A stretch of DNA of 64,000 nucleotides from Streptomyces sp. NBRC 110028 (GTDB lineage Bacteria; Actinomycetota; Actinomycetes; Streptomycetales; Streptomycetaceae), in assembly GCF_001417735.1 (NCBI RefSeq), contig NZ_BBUZ01000038.1, positions 62,001 through 126,000 on the forward strand. Reading direction: 5' to 3'. Made by a program: the position numbers and the translations under genes. Positions 9,139 through 19,724 of the stretch are shown piece after piece. Below the pieces are notes generated by a model. The model did not search any database. It saw only the letters and a list, made by a program, of their open reading frames with translations, and had not been told where the DNA came from. Each line of letters begins with the position of its first letter. Position 1 is the first letter of the stretch.

Positions 9139-9384
9139 TCAGGTGAGGTCGAACTCGCCCTCGCGCGCGCCCAGGACGAAGGCGCGCCATTCGGCGGGGG
9201 TGAAGATCAGGGCCGGGCCTTCGGGACGGCGGCCGTGGCGCATCGCGATGAAGCCCTCGACGAAGGCGATCTCGACATCGCCCACCCCCTGGCTGCTCGA
9301 CTGCCACTGGGCGCCCGTGAGGTCGAGGTCGGGCTTCTCACCGTTGCCCCTGAGCGGCTGTGCGGTCGTGGTGGTGTCTGCCAC
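9139..9384 (-). CDS. DUF397 domain protein
   Basis: An 81-residue protein with the DUF397 core: a W-x-SS motif (AQWQSSSQG), VEIAFVEGFIAMR and FTPAEWRAFVLGAREGEFDL at the C terminus. Proteins of this family usually sit next to an XRE-type helix-turn-helix regulator in Streptomyces and act with it in development; no such regulator is seen here, so this is a solo copy. Start GTG 9384 follows GGGAGGAG. Translation upstream of this in the same frame is spurious because it overlaps the thiolase gene. Confidence 0.85.
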   Translation of the reverse strand: MADTTTTAQPLRGNGEKPDLDLTGAQWQSSSQGVGDVEIAFVEGFIAMRHGRRPEGPALIFTPAEWRAFVLGAREGEFDLT

Positions 9385-9500
9385 GTGTCGGCTCCTCCCG
9401 GATCGTCGTCCCGGCCCCACCCTAGCGATCGCGGCCGGTGCCGGACAGGCCACGAAAGGAGGATGTGAGCGCTCCGGCGGACGTCGTCCGGGTGCACGGC

Positions 9501-10663
<1,163 letters not shown>

Positions 10664-10667
<4 letters not shown>

Positions 10668-11725
10668 CGGACGTCCCCTTCCAGGACGGCGACCAGGTTC
10701 TGTTGCAGGCAGGGACCGGAGGTGGCGTGGGCCAGCGCCCGGTCGCTCGCGCCGCGGTGGATGGCGGCGGCGGCCTCGCCGAGCCGGATGAGCCCGGCGG
10801 CCATCATGGGGTGGGCGGCCGGCGCCCCGCCGGAGGGGTTGAGGCGTACGCCGTCGCCCAGGTCCAGTTCGCGGCGCAGGATGATCTCCTGAGAGGTGAA
10901 GGGGGCGTGGAGTTCGGCGAGGTCGGCGGGCGCCTCGAAGGCCCCGGCGCGGGTCGCGGCGAGCCGGGTCGACGGGGAGCGGGTGAGGTCCCGTACGCCC
11001 AGGGAGTGCGGTTCGATGCGGTGGTCCATGCCGCGGATCCAGGCGGGGCGGGCGCACAGCCGCCGCGCGGTGTCCCCGGCGGCGAGCACCACGGCGGCGG
11101 CGCCGTCGCCGATGGGCGGGCAGTCGTGGCGGCGCAGCGGCCGCACCAGGTACGGGGCTTCGAGGAGGGCGGCGGGCGGGGCGGAGCCGGTCACCTGCGC
11201 GTGCGGGTTGTCCGCGGCGGCGGTGCGGCCGCGCGCGGCGACCTCGGCGAGGGCGCGTTCGTCGGTGCCGCCCGCGTCGAGGAGGGCCTGGGCCTGGAGG
11301 GCGGCCAGGGAGACCGAGTCGGGCCACAGGGGGGCGACGTAGTACGGGTCGAGCTGGCGGGTCAGGACCTCGGGCAGATCGCCGGGCGAGGACTTGCCGT
11401 AGGAGTAGACGAGCGCGGTGTCGGCCTCGCCGGTGAGCAGCTTGACCCAGGCCTCGTACAGCGCCCAGGCGCCGTCCATCTCGACGTGGGACTCGGAGAT
11501 GGGCGGCCAGGCGCCGACGCCGTCCAGCGCCATGGTGAAGGAGAAGGCGCGGCCCGCGAGGTAGTCGGAGGAGCCGGAGCAGGTGAAGCCGATCTCGCCG
11601 GCGCGCAAGTCCACCGCGTCGAGCACCTGGTGGAGGACGGGCATCAGCATCTCGACCTCGGAGACCTCCGCGGTGGTGCGCCGGGTTCCGCTCTGCCCGA
11701 AGGCGACGATGGCGACGTCTCGCAT
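10664..11725 (-). CDS. Thiolase-fold lipid-transfer protein, Ltp4-like
   Basis: 353 residues, the size of mycobacterial Ltp4 (Rv3522, about 354 aa). The N terminus MRDVAIVAFGQ and the motif FTCSGSSDYLAGRAFSF identify a divergent thiolase fold; the C-terminal half has LNPSGGAPAAHPMMAAGLIR. Families of this kind form complexes with DUF35 proteins and catalyse thiolytic or retro-aldol cleavage of acyl-CoA side chains. ATG 11725 follows immediately on the TAG stop of the DUF35 gene, with AAGGAG inside that gene's end, and its own stop overlaps the next start by four bases. The partner role in a heteromeric enzyme is inferred from the operon. Confidence 0.8.
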
Positions 11726-12739
<1,014 letters not shown>

Positions 12740-12781
12740 GGGGGCGTCTCCTTCTGCGGCCGGTGACATGGGGGTGGCGGA

Positions 12782-13588
12782 TCATGCCCGGCGGTAGACC
12801 GGTGGGCGTTTCTCCGCGAAGGCCTTCGATCCCTCTTTGGCGTCGGCGGTGGCGAAGATCGGCCAGCCGCGTTCGAGTTCGGACGCGAGGCCGTCGGTTT
12901 CAGTCATCTCGGCGGTGTCGTAGACGGATGCCTTGACCGCCTCGACGGCGAGCGGGCCGTTGGCGTTGATGAGTTCGGCGATCTCCAGGGCCTTCTTCAG
13001 CGCGGTCCCGTCGGGCACGACATGGCCGATCAGCCCGATCCGCTCGGCCTCCTCGGCGGCGTAGGGGCGGCCGGTGAGCAGCATCTCCAGGGCGTGGGTG
13101 CGCGGCACCTGGCGGGCCAGCCGCACCGTGGAGCCGCCGATGGGGAAGAGCCCGCGCCGGACCTCGTACAGTCCGAAGGTCGCGCCGCGGCCCGCCACCC
13201 GGATGTCGGTGCCCTGCAGGATCTCGGTGCCGCCCGCGACGCAGTGGCCCTCGACCGCGGCGATCACCGGTTTGCGCGGCCGGTGGTGGCGGAGCATGGC
13301 CTTCCAGTGAAGGTCGGGGTCGGCCTCGAGCCGGTCCCGGTGGTGCTGTCCCGCCATCCGGCCGCCGCCCGCGAGCGCCTTGAGGTCCATCCCGGCGCAG
13401 AAGACGCCGCCGGCGCCGGTGAGCACGACGGACCGTACGGAGTCGTCCTCGTCGGCCTCGATCCAGCCGTCGTACAGCCCGACCAGCATGGGCAGCGAGA
13501 GCGCGTTCTTGGCCTCTGGCCGGTTGAGCGTGAGCACCAGCGTGGCGCCCATGCGCTCGACGATGAGGTGTTCGGTCCCGTGCGGCAC
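12782..13588 (-). CDS. Enoyl-CoA hydratase, EchA19-like (sterol side chain)
   Basis: 268-residue crotonase-fold protein. The CoA-binding oxyanion region is FCAGMDLKA and the second is VEGHCVAGGTEILQGTDIRV; the catalytic glutamate candidate is in GLYEVRRGLFPIGGS. The stretches GGTEILQGTDIRVAG, LIGHVVPDG and FAEKR match what I recall of mycobacterial EchA19 (Rv3516), which hydrates the side-chain enoyl-CoA of cholesterol. In Mycobacterium echA19 is divergent from fadD19, as here. Start GTG 13588 follows GGGAGGA. First gene of the hydratase-DUF35-Ltp4-Ltp3 operon. A KstR-type box lies 23 bases upstream of the start codon, so repression by a KstR homologue is likely. Confidence 0.88.
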   Translation of the reverse strand: MPHGTEHLIVERMGATLVLTLNRPEAKNALSLPMLVGLYDGWIEADEDDSVRSVVLTGAGGVFCAGMDLKALAGGGRMAGQHHRDRLEADPDLHWKAMLRHHRPRKPVIAAVEGHCVAGGTEILQGTDIRVAGRGATFGLYEVRRGLFPIGGSTVRLARQVPRTHALEMLLTGRPYAAEEAERIGLIGHVVPDGTALKKALEIAELINANGPLAVEAVKASVYDTAEMTETDGLASELERGWPIFATADAKEGSKAFAEKRPPVYRRA

Positions 13589-13610
13589 GGCAGTCCTCCC
13601 GTCTCAGACC

Positions 13611-13624
13611 TAGAACAGGTTGCA
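13611..13624. promoter_or_regulatory. KstR-type operator between echA19-like and fadD19-like genes
   Basis: TAGAACAGGTTGCA matches the mycobacterial KstR consensus TnnAACnnGTTnnA at all eight fixed positions. It lies 23 bases before the hydratase start and 129 bases before the ligase start, in the divergent promoter region. KstR is the TetR repressor of sterol catabolism released by a steroid-CoA; no kstR gene is present in this window. Confidence 0.7.
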
Positions 13625-13648
13625 GGAGGGCGGGAGCGACTTCAAGAG

Positions 13649-13671
13649 AAATCTGATGCTCAGTCAGATTT
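13649..13671. promoter_or_regulatory. Perfect palindrome AAATCTGA-N7-TCAGATTT (second operator)
   Basis: Eight-base arms are perfectly complementary with a seven-base spacer, in the same divergent promoter region as the KstR-type box. The core TCTGA-N7-TCAGA recurs at 19687-19703 in front of the nitronate monooxygenase gene, with similar flanks (AAGAG before, TTCGG after). The spacing suits a TetR-family dimer. The cognate regulator is unknown. Confidence 0.65.
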
Positions 13672-13752
13672 ATTCGGCGCGGCCCTTCCCACCTCTCCCC
13701 GGCGGTGCTGTCATGAGCGCCGAGCCCGCCCGATGTCAGGTCAGGAGGAGCC

Positions 13753-15363
13753 GTGGAGTACAACCTTGCCGACCTGTTCGAGTCGATCGTGGACACCGTG
13801 CCCGGCAGAGAGGCGCTGGTGTACGCGGACCACCCGGGCACCGGAGCCGAGCGGCGGCTGACCTACGCCCAGCTCGACGCCGCCGCCAACCGGCTCGCCC
13901 ACCACCTCGAAGGCAGCGGGATCGCACCGGGCGAACATGTGGGTCTCCACCTCTGCAACGGCGTGGAGTACCTGCAGACCGTCCTCGCCTGCCTGAAGAT
14001 CCGGGCCGTGCCGGTGAACGTCAACTACCGCTACGTGGAAGACGAGCTGGTCTACCTCTACCGCGACGCCGATCTGGCCGCCCTGGTCTACGACGCCGAG
14101 TTCGGCGACCGGGTGGCCGCGGCGCTGCCGCGTACGGACGTCCTGCGCCATCTCGTCCAGGTCGGCGACGGGGCGGGGGCGCCCGGGGCCGTCCCGTTCG
14201 CCGAGGCCGAGGCGTCGGGCCCCGACGCGCGCGGCTTCCCGCCCCGCTCCCCGGACGATCGCTTCATCATCTACACCGGCGGAACCACCGGCATGCCCAA
14301 GGGCGTGGTGTGGCGGCAGGAGGACCTCTTCTTCTCCGGGCTCGGCGGCGGCGCGCCGACCGGCGTCCCGGTCGGCCGTCCCGAGGAGCTGGCCGAGCGG
14401 GTGGCGGCCTCCGGCGACGGCCTGGTCTTCTTCCCCACCGCGCCGCTGATGCACGGTACCTCGACCCTCACGGCGTTCATCGGGCTCAACTTCGGCCAGA
14501 AGGTGGTCCTGCACCGGAAGTTCGTGCCCGAAGAGGTGCTGAGGACGATCGAGAAGGAGAAGGTCAGTACGGTCTCCCTGGTCGGCGACGCGATGCTGCG
14601 CCCCCTGGTGGACGCCCTCAGCGGGCCCCTCAAGGACATCGACCTGTCACCGCTGCTCAGCGTCAGCAGCTCCGGGGCGATCCTCTCGGACACCGTGCGC
14701 GCCCAGTTCACCGCGCTCGCGCCGCACACCCTGCTGCTCAACAACTTCGGCTCCTCGGAGTCCGGGTTCAACGGCACCGCCACCGCGGACTCGGGCCCCG
14801 AGAAGGGGTTCCGGGTGAGCGTCCACACCCGTACGACGGTGGTCGACCCGGCGACCCACCGGCCCGTGGCGCCCGGCGAACCGGGCCGGATCGCCCAGCG
14901 CGGCCATGTGCCGCTCGGCTACTACAACGACCCGAAGAAATCCGCCGAGACCTTCTTCGAGGCGGACGGCGACCGCTGGGTGCTCCTCGGCGACATGGGG
15001 ACGGTCGACGAGGACGGCGTGATCACGGTCCTCGGCCGGGGCTCCCAGTGCATCAACACCGGCGGCGAGAAGGTGTACCCGGAGGAGGTGGAACAGGCCC
15101 TGAAGGCCCATCCGGACGTGTACGACGCGCTGGTGGCGGGCGTCCCGGACGAGCGCTGGGGCAACCGGGTCGCGGCCGTCGTCCAGCCCCGGGAGGGGGC
15201 CGGGGCGCTCACCGCCGACGCGGTGCGGGACCACTGCCGCGGCCGGCTCGCCGGGTACAAGATCCCCCGTACGGTCGTCTTCACCGACCACATCCAGCGC
15301 TCCCCCAGCGGCAAGGCGGACTACCGCTGGGCCCGCGCGGTCGCGGCCGGGGACCGTCCCTAG
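13753..15363 (+). CDS. Steroid-CoA ligase, FadD19-like acyl-CoA synthetase
   Basis: 536-residue ANL-superfamily ligase that would activate a sterol side-chain carboxylate to its CoA thioester through an acyl-adenylate. The A3 motif is YTGGTTGMPKGVVWR, later NFGSSESGFNGT, GDMGTVDEDG and the C-terminal lysine motif QRSPSGKADYRWA. The VNVNYRYVEDELVYL, GDAMLRPLVDAL and INTGGEKVYPEEVE stretches match recalled FadD19 (Rv3515c), needed for C24-branched sterol side chains in Rhodococcus. Start GTG 13753 follows CAGGAGGAG. Divergent from the EchA19-like operon with which it shares two operators. Its TAG stop lies in the CTAG end of the MITE-like element. Confidence 0.87.
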   Translation: MEYNLADLFESIVDTVPGREALVYADHPGTGAERRLTYAQLDAAANRLAHHLEGSGIAPGEHVGLHLCNGVEYLQTVLACLKIRAVPVNVNYRYVEDELVYLYRDADLAALVYDAEFGDRVAAALPRTDVLRHLVQVGDGAGAPGAVPFAEAEASGPDARGFPPRSPDDRFIIYTGGTTGMPKGVVWRQEDLFFSGLGGGAPTGVPVGRPEELAERVAASGDGLVFFPTAPLMHGTSTLTAFIGLNFGQKVVLHRKFVPEEVLRTIEKEKVSTVSLVGDAMLRPLVDALSGPLKDIDLSPLLSVSSSGAILSDTVRAQFTALAPHTLLLNNFGSSESGFNGTATADSGPEKGFRVSVHTRTTVVDPATHRPVAPGEPGRIAQRGHVPLGYYNDPKKSAETFFEADGDRWVLLGDMGTVDEDGVITVLGRGSQCINTGGEKVYPEEVEQALKAHPDVYDALVAGVPDERWGNRVAAVVQPREGAGALTADAVRDHCRGRLAGYKIPRTVVFTDHIQRSPSGKADYRWARAVAAGDRP

Positions 15364-15526
15364 TGCCGCGTCAGTCAGGGTTTGCCCGGTAGCGAGGCGT
15401 CCTGGTGCGGTCAGCTGCAAGGCGCCGGATCGGCCTCGTAGTGGGCCTACTCGGCTGATTCGGCAACGCCGCAGATGGCCGTGCCAGGGCGGCGAGCGGG
15501 GCGAACCTTGGCTGACGCGGCACTAG
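15360..15526. mobile_element. MITE-like element, copy A (167 bp)
   Basis: A 167-bp non-coding element bounded by CTAG, with terminal inverted repeats of about 23 bp (left CTAGTGCCGCGTCAG..., right ...CTGACGCGGCACTAG). It is about 96% identical to the reverse complement of 36097-36263, differing at about six positions, three of them in the left terminal repeat and adjacent bases or clustered in the centre. It has no coding capacity and would need a transposase supplied elsewhere. Its ends supply the TAG stops of both convergent neighbours. I could not name the parent insertion sequence. Confidence 0.8.
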
Positions 15527-16131
15527 CCAGCGGGTGTCCACGGCGTCTCGCACACCGACGGCAGCGCGCGGGTCAGCGCCACCGCGTGCAGCCCGTCCAG
15601 CCGCTTCTGGTGACCCGTGGCCAGGGCCCCGGCCAGCAGCCGGGGCGGGCACGAGGGGGCGGTACGGGCGTCCGTGGCGGCCGCGATCGCCCGGACCAGT
15701 TCGCCGTTGATCCGGTTGATCTCCAGCCGGACCTTTCCGAGGTCGGGGCGTTCGGTGGGGGCCGAGGACGGGTCGGCCTGCCACCGCCGGTACAGACCGC
15801 GCTGGACGACCTTGCTGGCCTCGATCTGGTCACGGAAGATCCTCGACGTCGCCGCCGGGTCGCCGCCGACCTCCCGGGCCTGCTCCGCCACCGCGTCCAG
15901 CACCTGCTTCTCCCGGGCCGGATCGTCGATCGGACTGTCGGTGCCCCACTTGGCGGCGGCGACCCGGTCCGCGACCAGCACCCGGTCGGCGGACAGCCCG
16001 GCCAGCGCACGCAGTTGACCGTGGGACGGCTGCGCACCAGGCTCAGCGGCGGCTCCTCCCGCTCCCGCGGCCAGCACGGCGGCGGCCGTGGCGACGGTGA
16101 GGACAGGGCGCAGGACATCGGTCGGTCGCAC
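15523..16131 (-). CDS. Secreted AroQ-gamma type chorismate mutase
   Basis: 202 residues: an N-terminal signal peptide (TDVLRPVLTVATAAAVLAAG, cleavage near GGAAA/EP) followed by an all-helical mutase domain. Conserved active-site positions of the Mycobacterium tuberculosis secreted enzyme appear as ADR, AAAKW, IDDPAREKQ and RDQIEASK, so conversion of chorismate to prephenate outside the membrane is expected. The two cysteines near the C terminus (SCPP and VCETP) could form the disulfide typical of this subfamily. No shikimate-pathway gene is nearby; the physiological role of exported mutases is unsettled. Its TAG stop lies in the CTAG end of the MITE-like element. Start GTG 16131 has only a weak GGGG upstream. 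Confidence 0.85.
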   Translation of the reverse strand: MRPTDVLRPVLTVATAAAVLAAGAGGAAAEPGAQPSHGQLRALAGLSADRVLVADRVAAAKWGTDSPIDDPAREKQVLDAVAEQAREVGGDPAATSRIFRDQIEASKVVQRGLYRRWQADPSSAPTERPDLGKVRLEINRINGELVRAIAAATDARTAPSCPPRLLAGALATGHQKRLDGLHAVALTRALPSVCETPWTPAG

Positions 16132-16213
16132 GGCGGGGACCCCTCTCTCGGCGGCGCGGGCGGCACGAGCGGTGCGCGCCCAGCGGGAGCGTACGCGGTG
16201 ATCCGGACACCCC

Positions 16214-16903
16214 CTACGCGTCCAGGAACTCCCCTATGGCGGCGAGGAACTCCTCGGGCCGGTTCTGGTGGACGCAGTGGCCGGCGTCGATGGTGACCAG
16301 ACGGCAGTCGGGGATGCGCTCCGCCATGTCGGCCAGCAGTTCCTGCGGGATATGGCTGGCCGGGCCGCCGCCTATCACCAGCGTGGGCGCGGTGATGTCC
16401 GAAAGCCCCTCGGTCCAGCGCGGGTCCGGGGCGTTGCGCTGCTCGGTGAACTGCGTCCTCACCGCCCAGTCGAAGGCCATCCGCCCGGTCGGGCGCGGCG
16501 GCACCTCCAGCGGCGGGTCCTGGGGCAGCAGCGGCGGGGCGTCCTCGATCACCAGTCGCTCCGTCAGATGCGGGAAGCGCTGGGCGACGAGGTAGGCGAC
16601 CACGCCGCCGTAGGAGTGCCCGATGAGCGTGACGCGCTCGAGACCGACCGCCGCGAGGAACCCGGCGACCTCGTCCCGCAGTTGCTCCAGGGCGTACTCG
16701 CCCGGCCAGTCGCTGGATCCGTGTCCGCGCAGGTCCAGCGCGTACACCCGGCGGCCCGGGGCGAGGCGCGGCGCTATGGCGATCCAGTCGACGCCGTCCT
16801 CACCGAGGCCGTGCAGCAGCAGGACGGGCGGGGCGCCCGCCGCGCCCCACACCCGGTACGTCAGCTCGACCCCGTCCACCTCGACACTGTCAAGTGTGTG
16901 CAT
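16214..16903 (-). CDS. Alpha/beta-hydrolase
   Basis: 229-residue alpha/beta-hydrolase. The oxyanion motif is LLHGLGEDG, the nucleophile elbow GHSYGG near residue 94, and the catalytic histidine is in DAGHCVHQN near the C terminus; an aspartate candidate lies after TLVIGG. Esterase, thioesterase and C-C hydrolase roles are all possible and the sequence does not choose. The start at 16903 is preferred because conserved sequence begins MHTLDSVEVDG; ATG 16960 would add 19 residues and overlap the upstream ligase gene by 17 bases. It is the last gene of the nitronate monooxygenase-ligase-hydrolase transcription unit. Confidence 0.8.
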   Translation of the reverse strand: MHTLDSVEVDGVELTYRVWGAAGAPPVLLLHGLGEDGVDWIAIAPRLAPGRRVYALDLRGHGSSDWPGEYALEQLRDEVAGFLAAVGLERVTLIGHSYGGVVAYLVAQRFPHLTERLVIEDAPPLLPQDPPLEVPPRPTGRMAFDWAVRTQFTEQRNAPDPRWTEGLSDITAPTLVIGGGPASHIPQELLADMAERIPDCRLVTIDAGHCVHQNRPEEFLAAIGEFLDA

Positions 16904-16943
16904 AGGGCCGAGGATACGGCCGGAACCGCTGACGTCACCCCCG

Positions 16944-18524
16944 TCACACGGGTCGCTCATGCCCGTCCCAGTAGGGTTCGCGCAGCCGCCGCTTGTAGAG
17001 CTTGCCGTTGGGGTCGCGGGGCATCTCGGCGATGAAGTCGACGGACTTGGGGCGCTTGTAGCCCGCGAGCCGCTGCTCGCAGTGGCCGAGGATGGCGGCC
17101 GCCAGCTCCGGGCCGGGTGTGTGGCCCGGGGCGGGTTCCACGACCGCCTTGACCTGCTCGCCCCAGTCGTCGTGCGGGATGCCGAAGGCGGCGGCGTCGG
17201 CGACGGCGGGGTGGGTGAGCAGCGCGGACTCGATCTCGGCCGGGTAGATGTTGACCCCGCCCGAGATGATCATGTCGATCTTGCGGTCGCGGAGGTAGAG
17301 ATAGCCGTCGTCGTCGAGGATGCCGAGGTCGCCGACGGTGAAGTAGTCCCCGATGCGGTTCTTGCGGGTCTTTCCCTCGTCCTTGTGGTAGCTGAAGCCG
17401 CCGGTGCTCATCTTCATGTAGACGGTGCCGAGTTCGCCGGGCGGCAGCTTGTTCCCGTCGTCGTCGAAGATGGCGATCTCACTGATGGGCCAGGGCTTGC
17501 CGACGGTTCCCGGCTTCTTCAGCCAGTCCTCGGCGGTGGCGAAGGCGCCGCCGCCCTCGCTGGCCGCGTAGTACTCCTCGACGCAGCCGCCCCACCAGTC
17601 GATCATGGCGCGTTTCACGTGGTCGGGGCAGGGCGCGGCGCCGTGGATGGCGTGGCGCATCGAGGAGACGTCGTAGGACGCCCGCACCTCCTCGGGGAGG
17701 GCGAGCAGCCGGTGGAACTGCGTGGGCACCATATGGGTGTGGGTGCAGCGGTGGGTGTCGATGAGCCGCAGCATCTCCTGGGGCGTCCACTTGTCCATGA
17801 GCACCAGGGGGTGGCCGATGTGCAGGGACGAGGACGCGAACTGCAGGACGGCCGTGTGGTAGAGCGGTGAGCACACCAGGTGGACGTTGTCGGGTTCCTC
17901 GGCGCGGGGCCGGATGCCGAAGAAGCGCAGGAAGCCGCCGAGGTGGCCTTCCTCGGGGAGCCTTCCGGTCAGCGGGCGCCGGATGCCGCGCGGGCGTCCC
18001 GTCGTACCGGAGGTGTAGTTCATGACCCAGCCCAGTTCGCGGTCGGCGGGCGGCTCCGGTGACTGTCCCCGGAGGAGTTCGGCGTACGGGCGAAAAGCCT
18101 CGACGGCGCCGACCGCGTAGCGGTGGGTGGCGGGCAGCCCGGCCTCGTCGGCGGCCAGGGCGGCCTGGGTGCCGAAGCGTTCGTGGGCGATCAGCACCTT
18201 GGCGCCCGAGTCGGAGACGATCCAGGCGATCTCGGGGCCGACCAGGTGGTGGTTGACGGGCACGAGGTAGAACCCGGCCTGGGTGGCGGCGAGCGCGGCG
18301 GTGAAGAACTCGACCCCGTTGGGCAGGACGACGGCGAAGGCGTCGCCGCGCCGGAGCCCGGCGGCGCGCAGTCCGCCGACGAGCTGGTTGCACGCGGCGT
18401 GCAGCCGGGCGGCGGTCCACTCCTCGCCGTCGGGGGCGATCAGGACGACACGGTCGGGTTCGTGTCCGGCCTGCGCCCAGAAACCGACGGGGATCGTGGG
18501 GGTGGGGTCGGTGGTGGCGGTCAT
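16944..18524 (-). CDS. Acyl-CoA synthetase (FadD4-like ANL ligase)
   Basis: 526-residue ANL ligase. The phosphate-binding motif is NYTSGTTGRPRGIRRP, followed by EYYAASEGGG, the hinge GDLGILDDDGYLYLRDR and the catalytic lysine region PRDPNGKLYKRRL. The NHHLVGPEIAW and LCS-PLYHTAVLQFA features are those of the actinobacterial FadD4-like group, which activates carboxylic acids of uncertain nature. Start ATG 18524 follows GAGGAGG, which overlaps the end of the nitronate monooxygenase gene (15-base gap), so the two are co-translated. Because the operon shares an operator with the sterol genes, a lipid or sterol-derived substrate is plausible. Confidence 0.83.
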   Translation of the reverse strand: MTATTDPTPTIPVGFWAQAGHEPDRVVLIAPDGEEWTAARLHAACNQLVGGLRAAGLRRGDAFAVVLPNGVEFFTAALAATQAGFYLVPVNHHLVGPEIAWIVSDSGAKVLIAHERFGTQAALAADEAGLPATHRYAVGAVEAFRPYAELLRGQSPEPPADRELGWVMNYTSGTTGRPRGIRRPLTGRLPEEGHLGGFLRFFGIRPRAEEPDNVHLVCSPLYHTAVLQFASSSLHIGHPLVLMDKWTPQEMLRLIDTHRCTHTHMVPTQFHRLLALPEEVRASYDVSSMRHAIHGAAPCPDHVKRAMIDWWGGCVEEYYAASEGGGAFATAEDWLKKPGTVGKPWPISEIAIFDDDGNKLPPGELGTVYMKMSTGGFSYHKDEGKTRKNRIGDYFTVGDLGILDDDGYLYLRDRKIDMIISGGVNIYPAEIESALLTHPAVADAAAFGIPHDDWGEQVKAVVEPAPGHTPGPELAAAILGHCEQRLAGYKRPKSVDFIAEMPRDPNGKLYKRRLREPYWDGHERPV

Positions 18525-18539
18525 CGGTCGTCGTCCTCC

Positions 18540-19643
18540 TCAGTCCCGTCCGGCGATACGGTTGACGCGGTCGATGGCACGTTCGAAGCCCCTGGTCAGA
18601 TCGTCGAAGACGGCCCGCACGCTGCGCGTGGAGGTCATCCGGCCGACGATCTGCCCGACCGGCGTGCCGAGCAGCGGTTCCACCTCGTACTTCTGGATGC
18701 GCGAGACGGCCTCGGCGACCAGCAGCCCCTGGAGCGGCATCGGCAGCGGCCCCGGGCCCTGCGGATCGTCCCAGGCGTCCGTCCAGGCGGTGCGCAGCTG
18801 GCGGGCGGGCTTGCCGGTGAGGGCGCGGGAGCGCACCGTGTCGCCGGATCCGGCGGCGAGGAGCTTGGCGGTGAGCGCGGCCGAATGCAGTTCGGCCTCC
18901 TCGGTGGTGAGCCAGATCGAGCCGAGCCACACCCCCTGGGCGCCGAGCGCGAGCCCGGCGGCGATCTGTTCGCCGCTGCCGATGCCGCCCGCGGCGAGCA
19001 CGGGCAGCGGGTCGACGGCCTCGACGACCTCGGGGGTGAGCACCATGGAGGCGATCTCGCCGGTGTGGCCGCCGGCCTCGTAGCCCTGCGCGACGACGAC
19101 GTCCAGGCCCGCGTTCTTGTGGTGCAGGGCGTGGCGCGCGCTCCCGGCCAGCGCGGCGACCAGGATGCCGCGGTCATGGGCGCGGGCGACGACATCGGCG
19201 GGCGGCGAGCCGAGCGCGTTGGCCAGCAGCTTGACGGGGTAGTCGAAGGCGACGTCGAGCTGGCTGCGGGCGACCTGCTCCAGCCAGCCGGTGATGCGCC
19301 AGCCGGACGCCTCGCCCTCGGCCAGTTCGGGCACCCCGTGCTTGGCCAGGGTCTCCGCCACGAACGCGCGGTGCTCCTGCGGGATCATCGCCTCGATGTC
19401 GGCCTCGCTCACCCCCTCGACCTTCTTCGCGGGCATCACGACGTCGAGGCCGTACGGTTTGCCGTCGGTGTGCTCCTGCATCCAGTCCAGGTCACGGGCC
19501 AGATCCTCGCCCGCGGCGTAGCGGACCGCGCCGAGCACGCCGAACCCCCCGGCCCGGGTGATCGCCGCGGCCACGGCGGGGAACGGCGTGAAGCCGAAGA
19601 TGGCGTGCTCGACACCCAGCCTTGTGCTCAGCTCCGTCTTCAT
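18540..19643 (-). CDS. Nitronate monooxygenase-family flavoenzyme
   Basis: 367-residue FMN-binding TIM-barrel protein. Typical family features are GAVRYAAGEDL near the N terminus, VVVAQGYEAGGHTGE (the FMN phosphate loop and catalytic His region) and VLAAGGIGSGEQIAAGLALGAQGVWLGS. The overall layout resembles mycobacterial Rv3553 (IpdC), encoded among the steroid ring-degradation genes, so the true substrate may be a CoA intermediate rather than a nitronate; that is an inference. It heads an operon with the FadD4-like ligase and the hydrolase. A perfect TCTGACG/CGTCAGA palindrome lies 43-60 bases upstream of the ATG. Confidence 0.83.
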   Translation of the reverse strand: MKTELSTRLGVEHAIFGFTPFPAVAAAITRAGGFGVLGAVRYAAGEDLARDLDWMQEHTDGKPYGLDVVMPAKKVEGVSEADIEAMIPQEHRAFVAETLAKHGVPELAEGEASGWRITGWLEQVARSQLDVAFDYPVKLLANALGSPPADVVARAHDRGILVAALAGSARHALHHKNAGLDVVVAQGYEAGGHTGEIASMVLTPEVVEAVDPLPVLAAGGIGSGEQIAAGLALGAQGVWLGSIWLTTEEAELHSAALTAKLLAAGSGDTVRSRALTGKPARQLRTAWTDAWDDPQGPGPLPMPLQGLLVAEAVSRIQKYEVEPLLGTPVGQIVGRMTSTRSVRAVFDDLTRGFERAIDRVNRIAGRD

Positions 19644-19686
19644 GCGGGGCAGGATGCCGCAGGGGGCCGGGGAGCGGAAGAGTTTT

Positions 19687-19703
19687 TCTGACGTCTCGTC
19701 AGA
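19687..19703. promoter_or_regulatory. Palindrome TCTGACG-N3-CGTCAGA upstream of nitronate monooxygenase
   Basis: Seven-base perfect arms with a three-base centre; read as TCTGA-N7-TCAGA it has the same core and spacing as the site at 13649-13671. It sits 44 bases before the nitronate monooxygenase start and after the stop of the upstream FAD oxidoreductase gene, the position expected for a promoter-proximal repressor site. Confidence 0.6.
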
Positions 19704-19724
19704 TTCTTTCGGGCATCGACCCGG

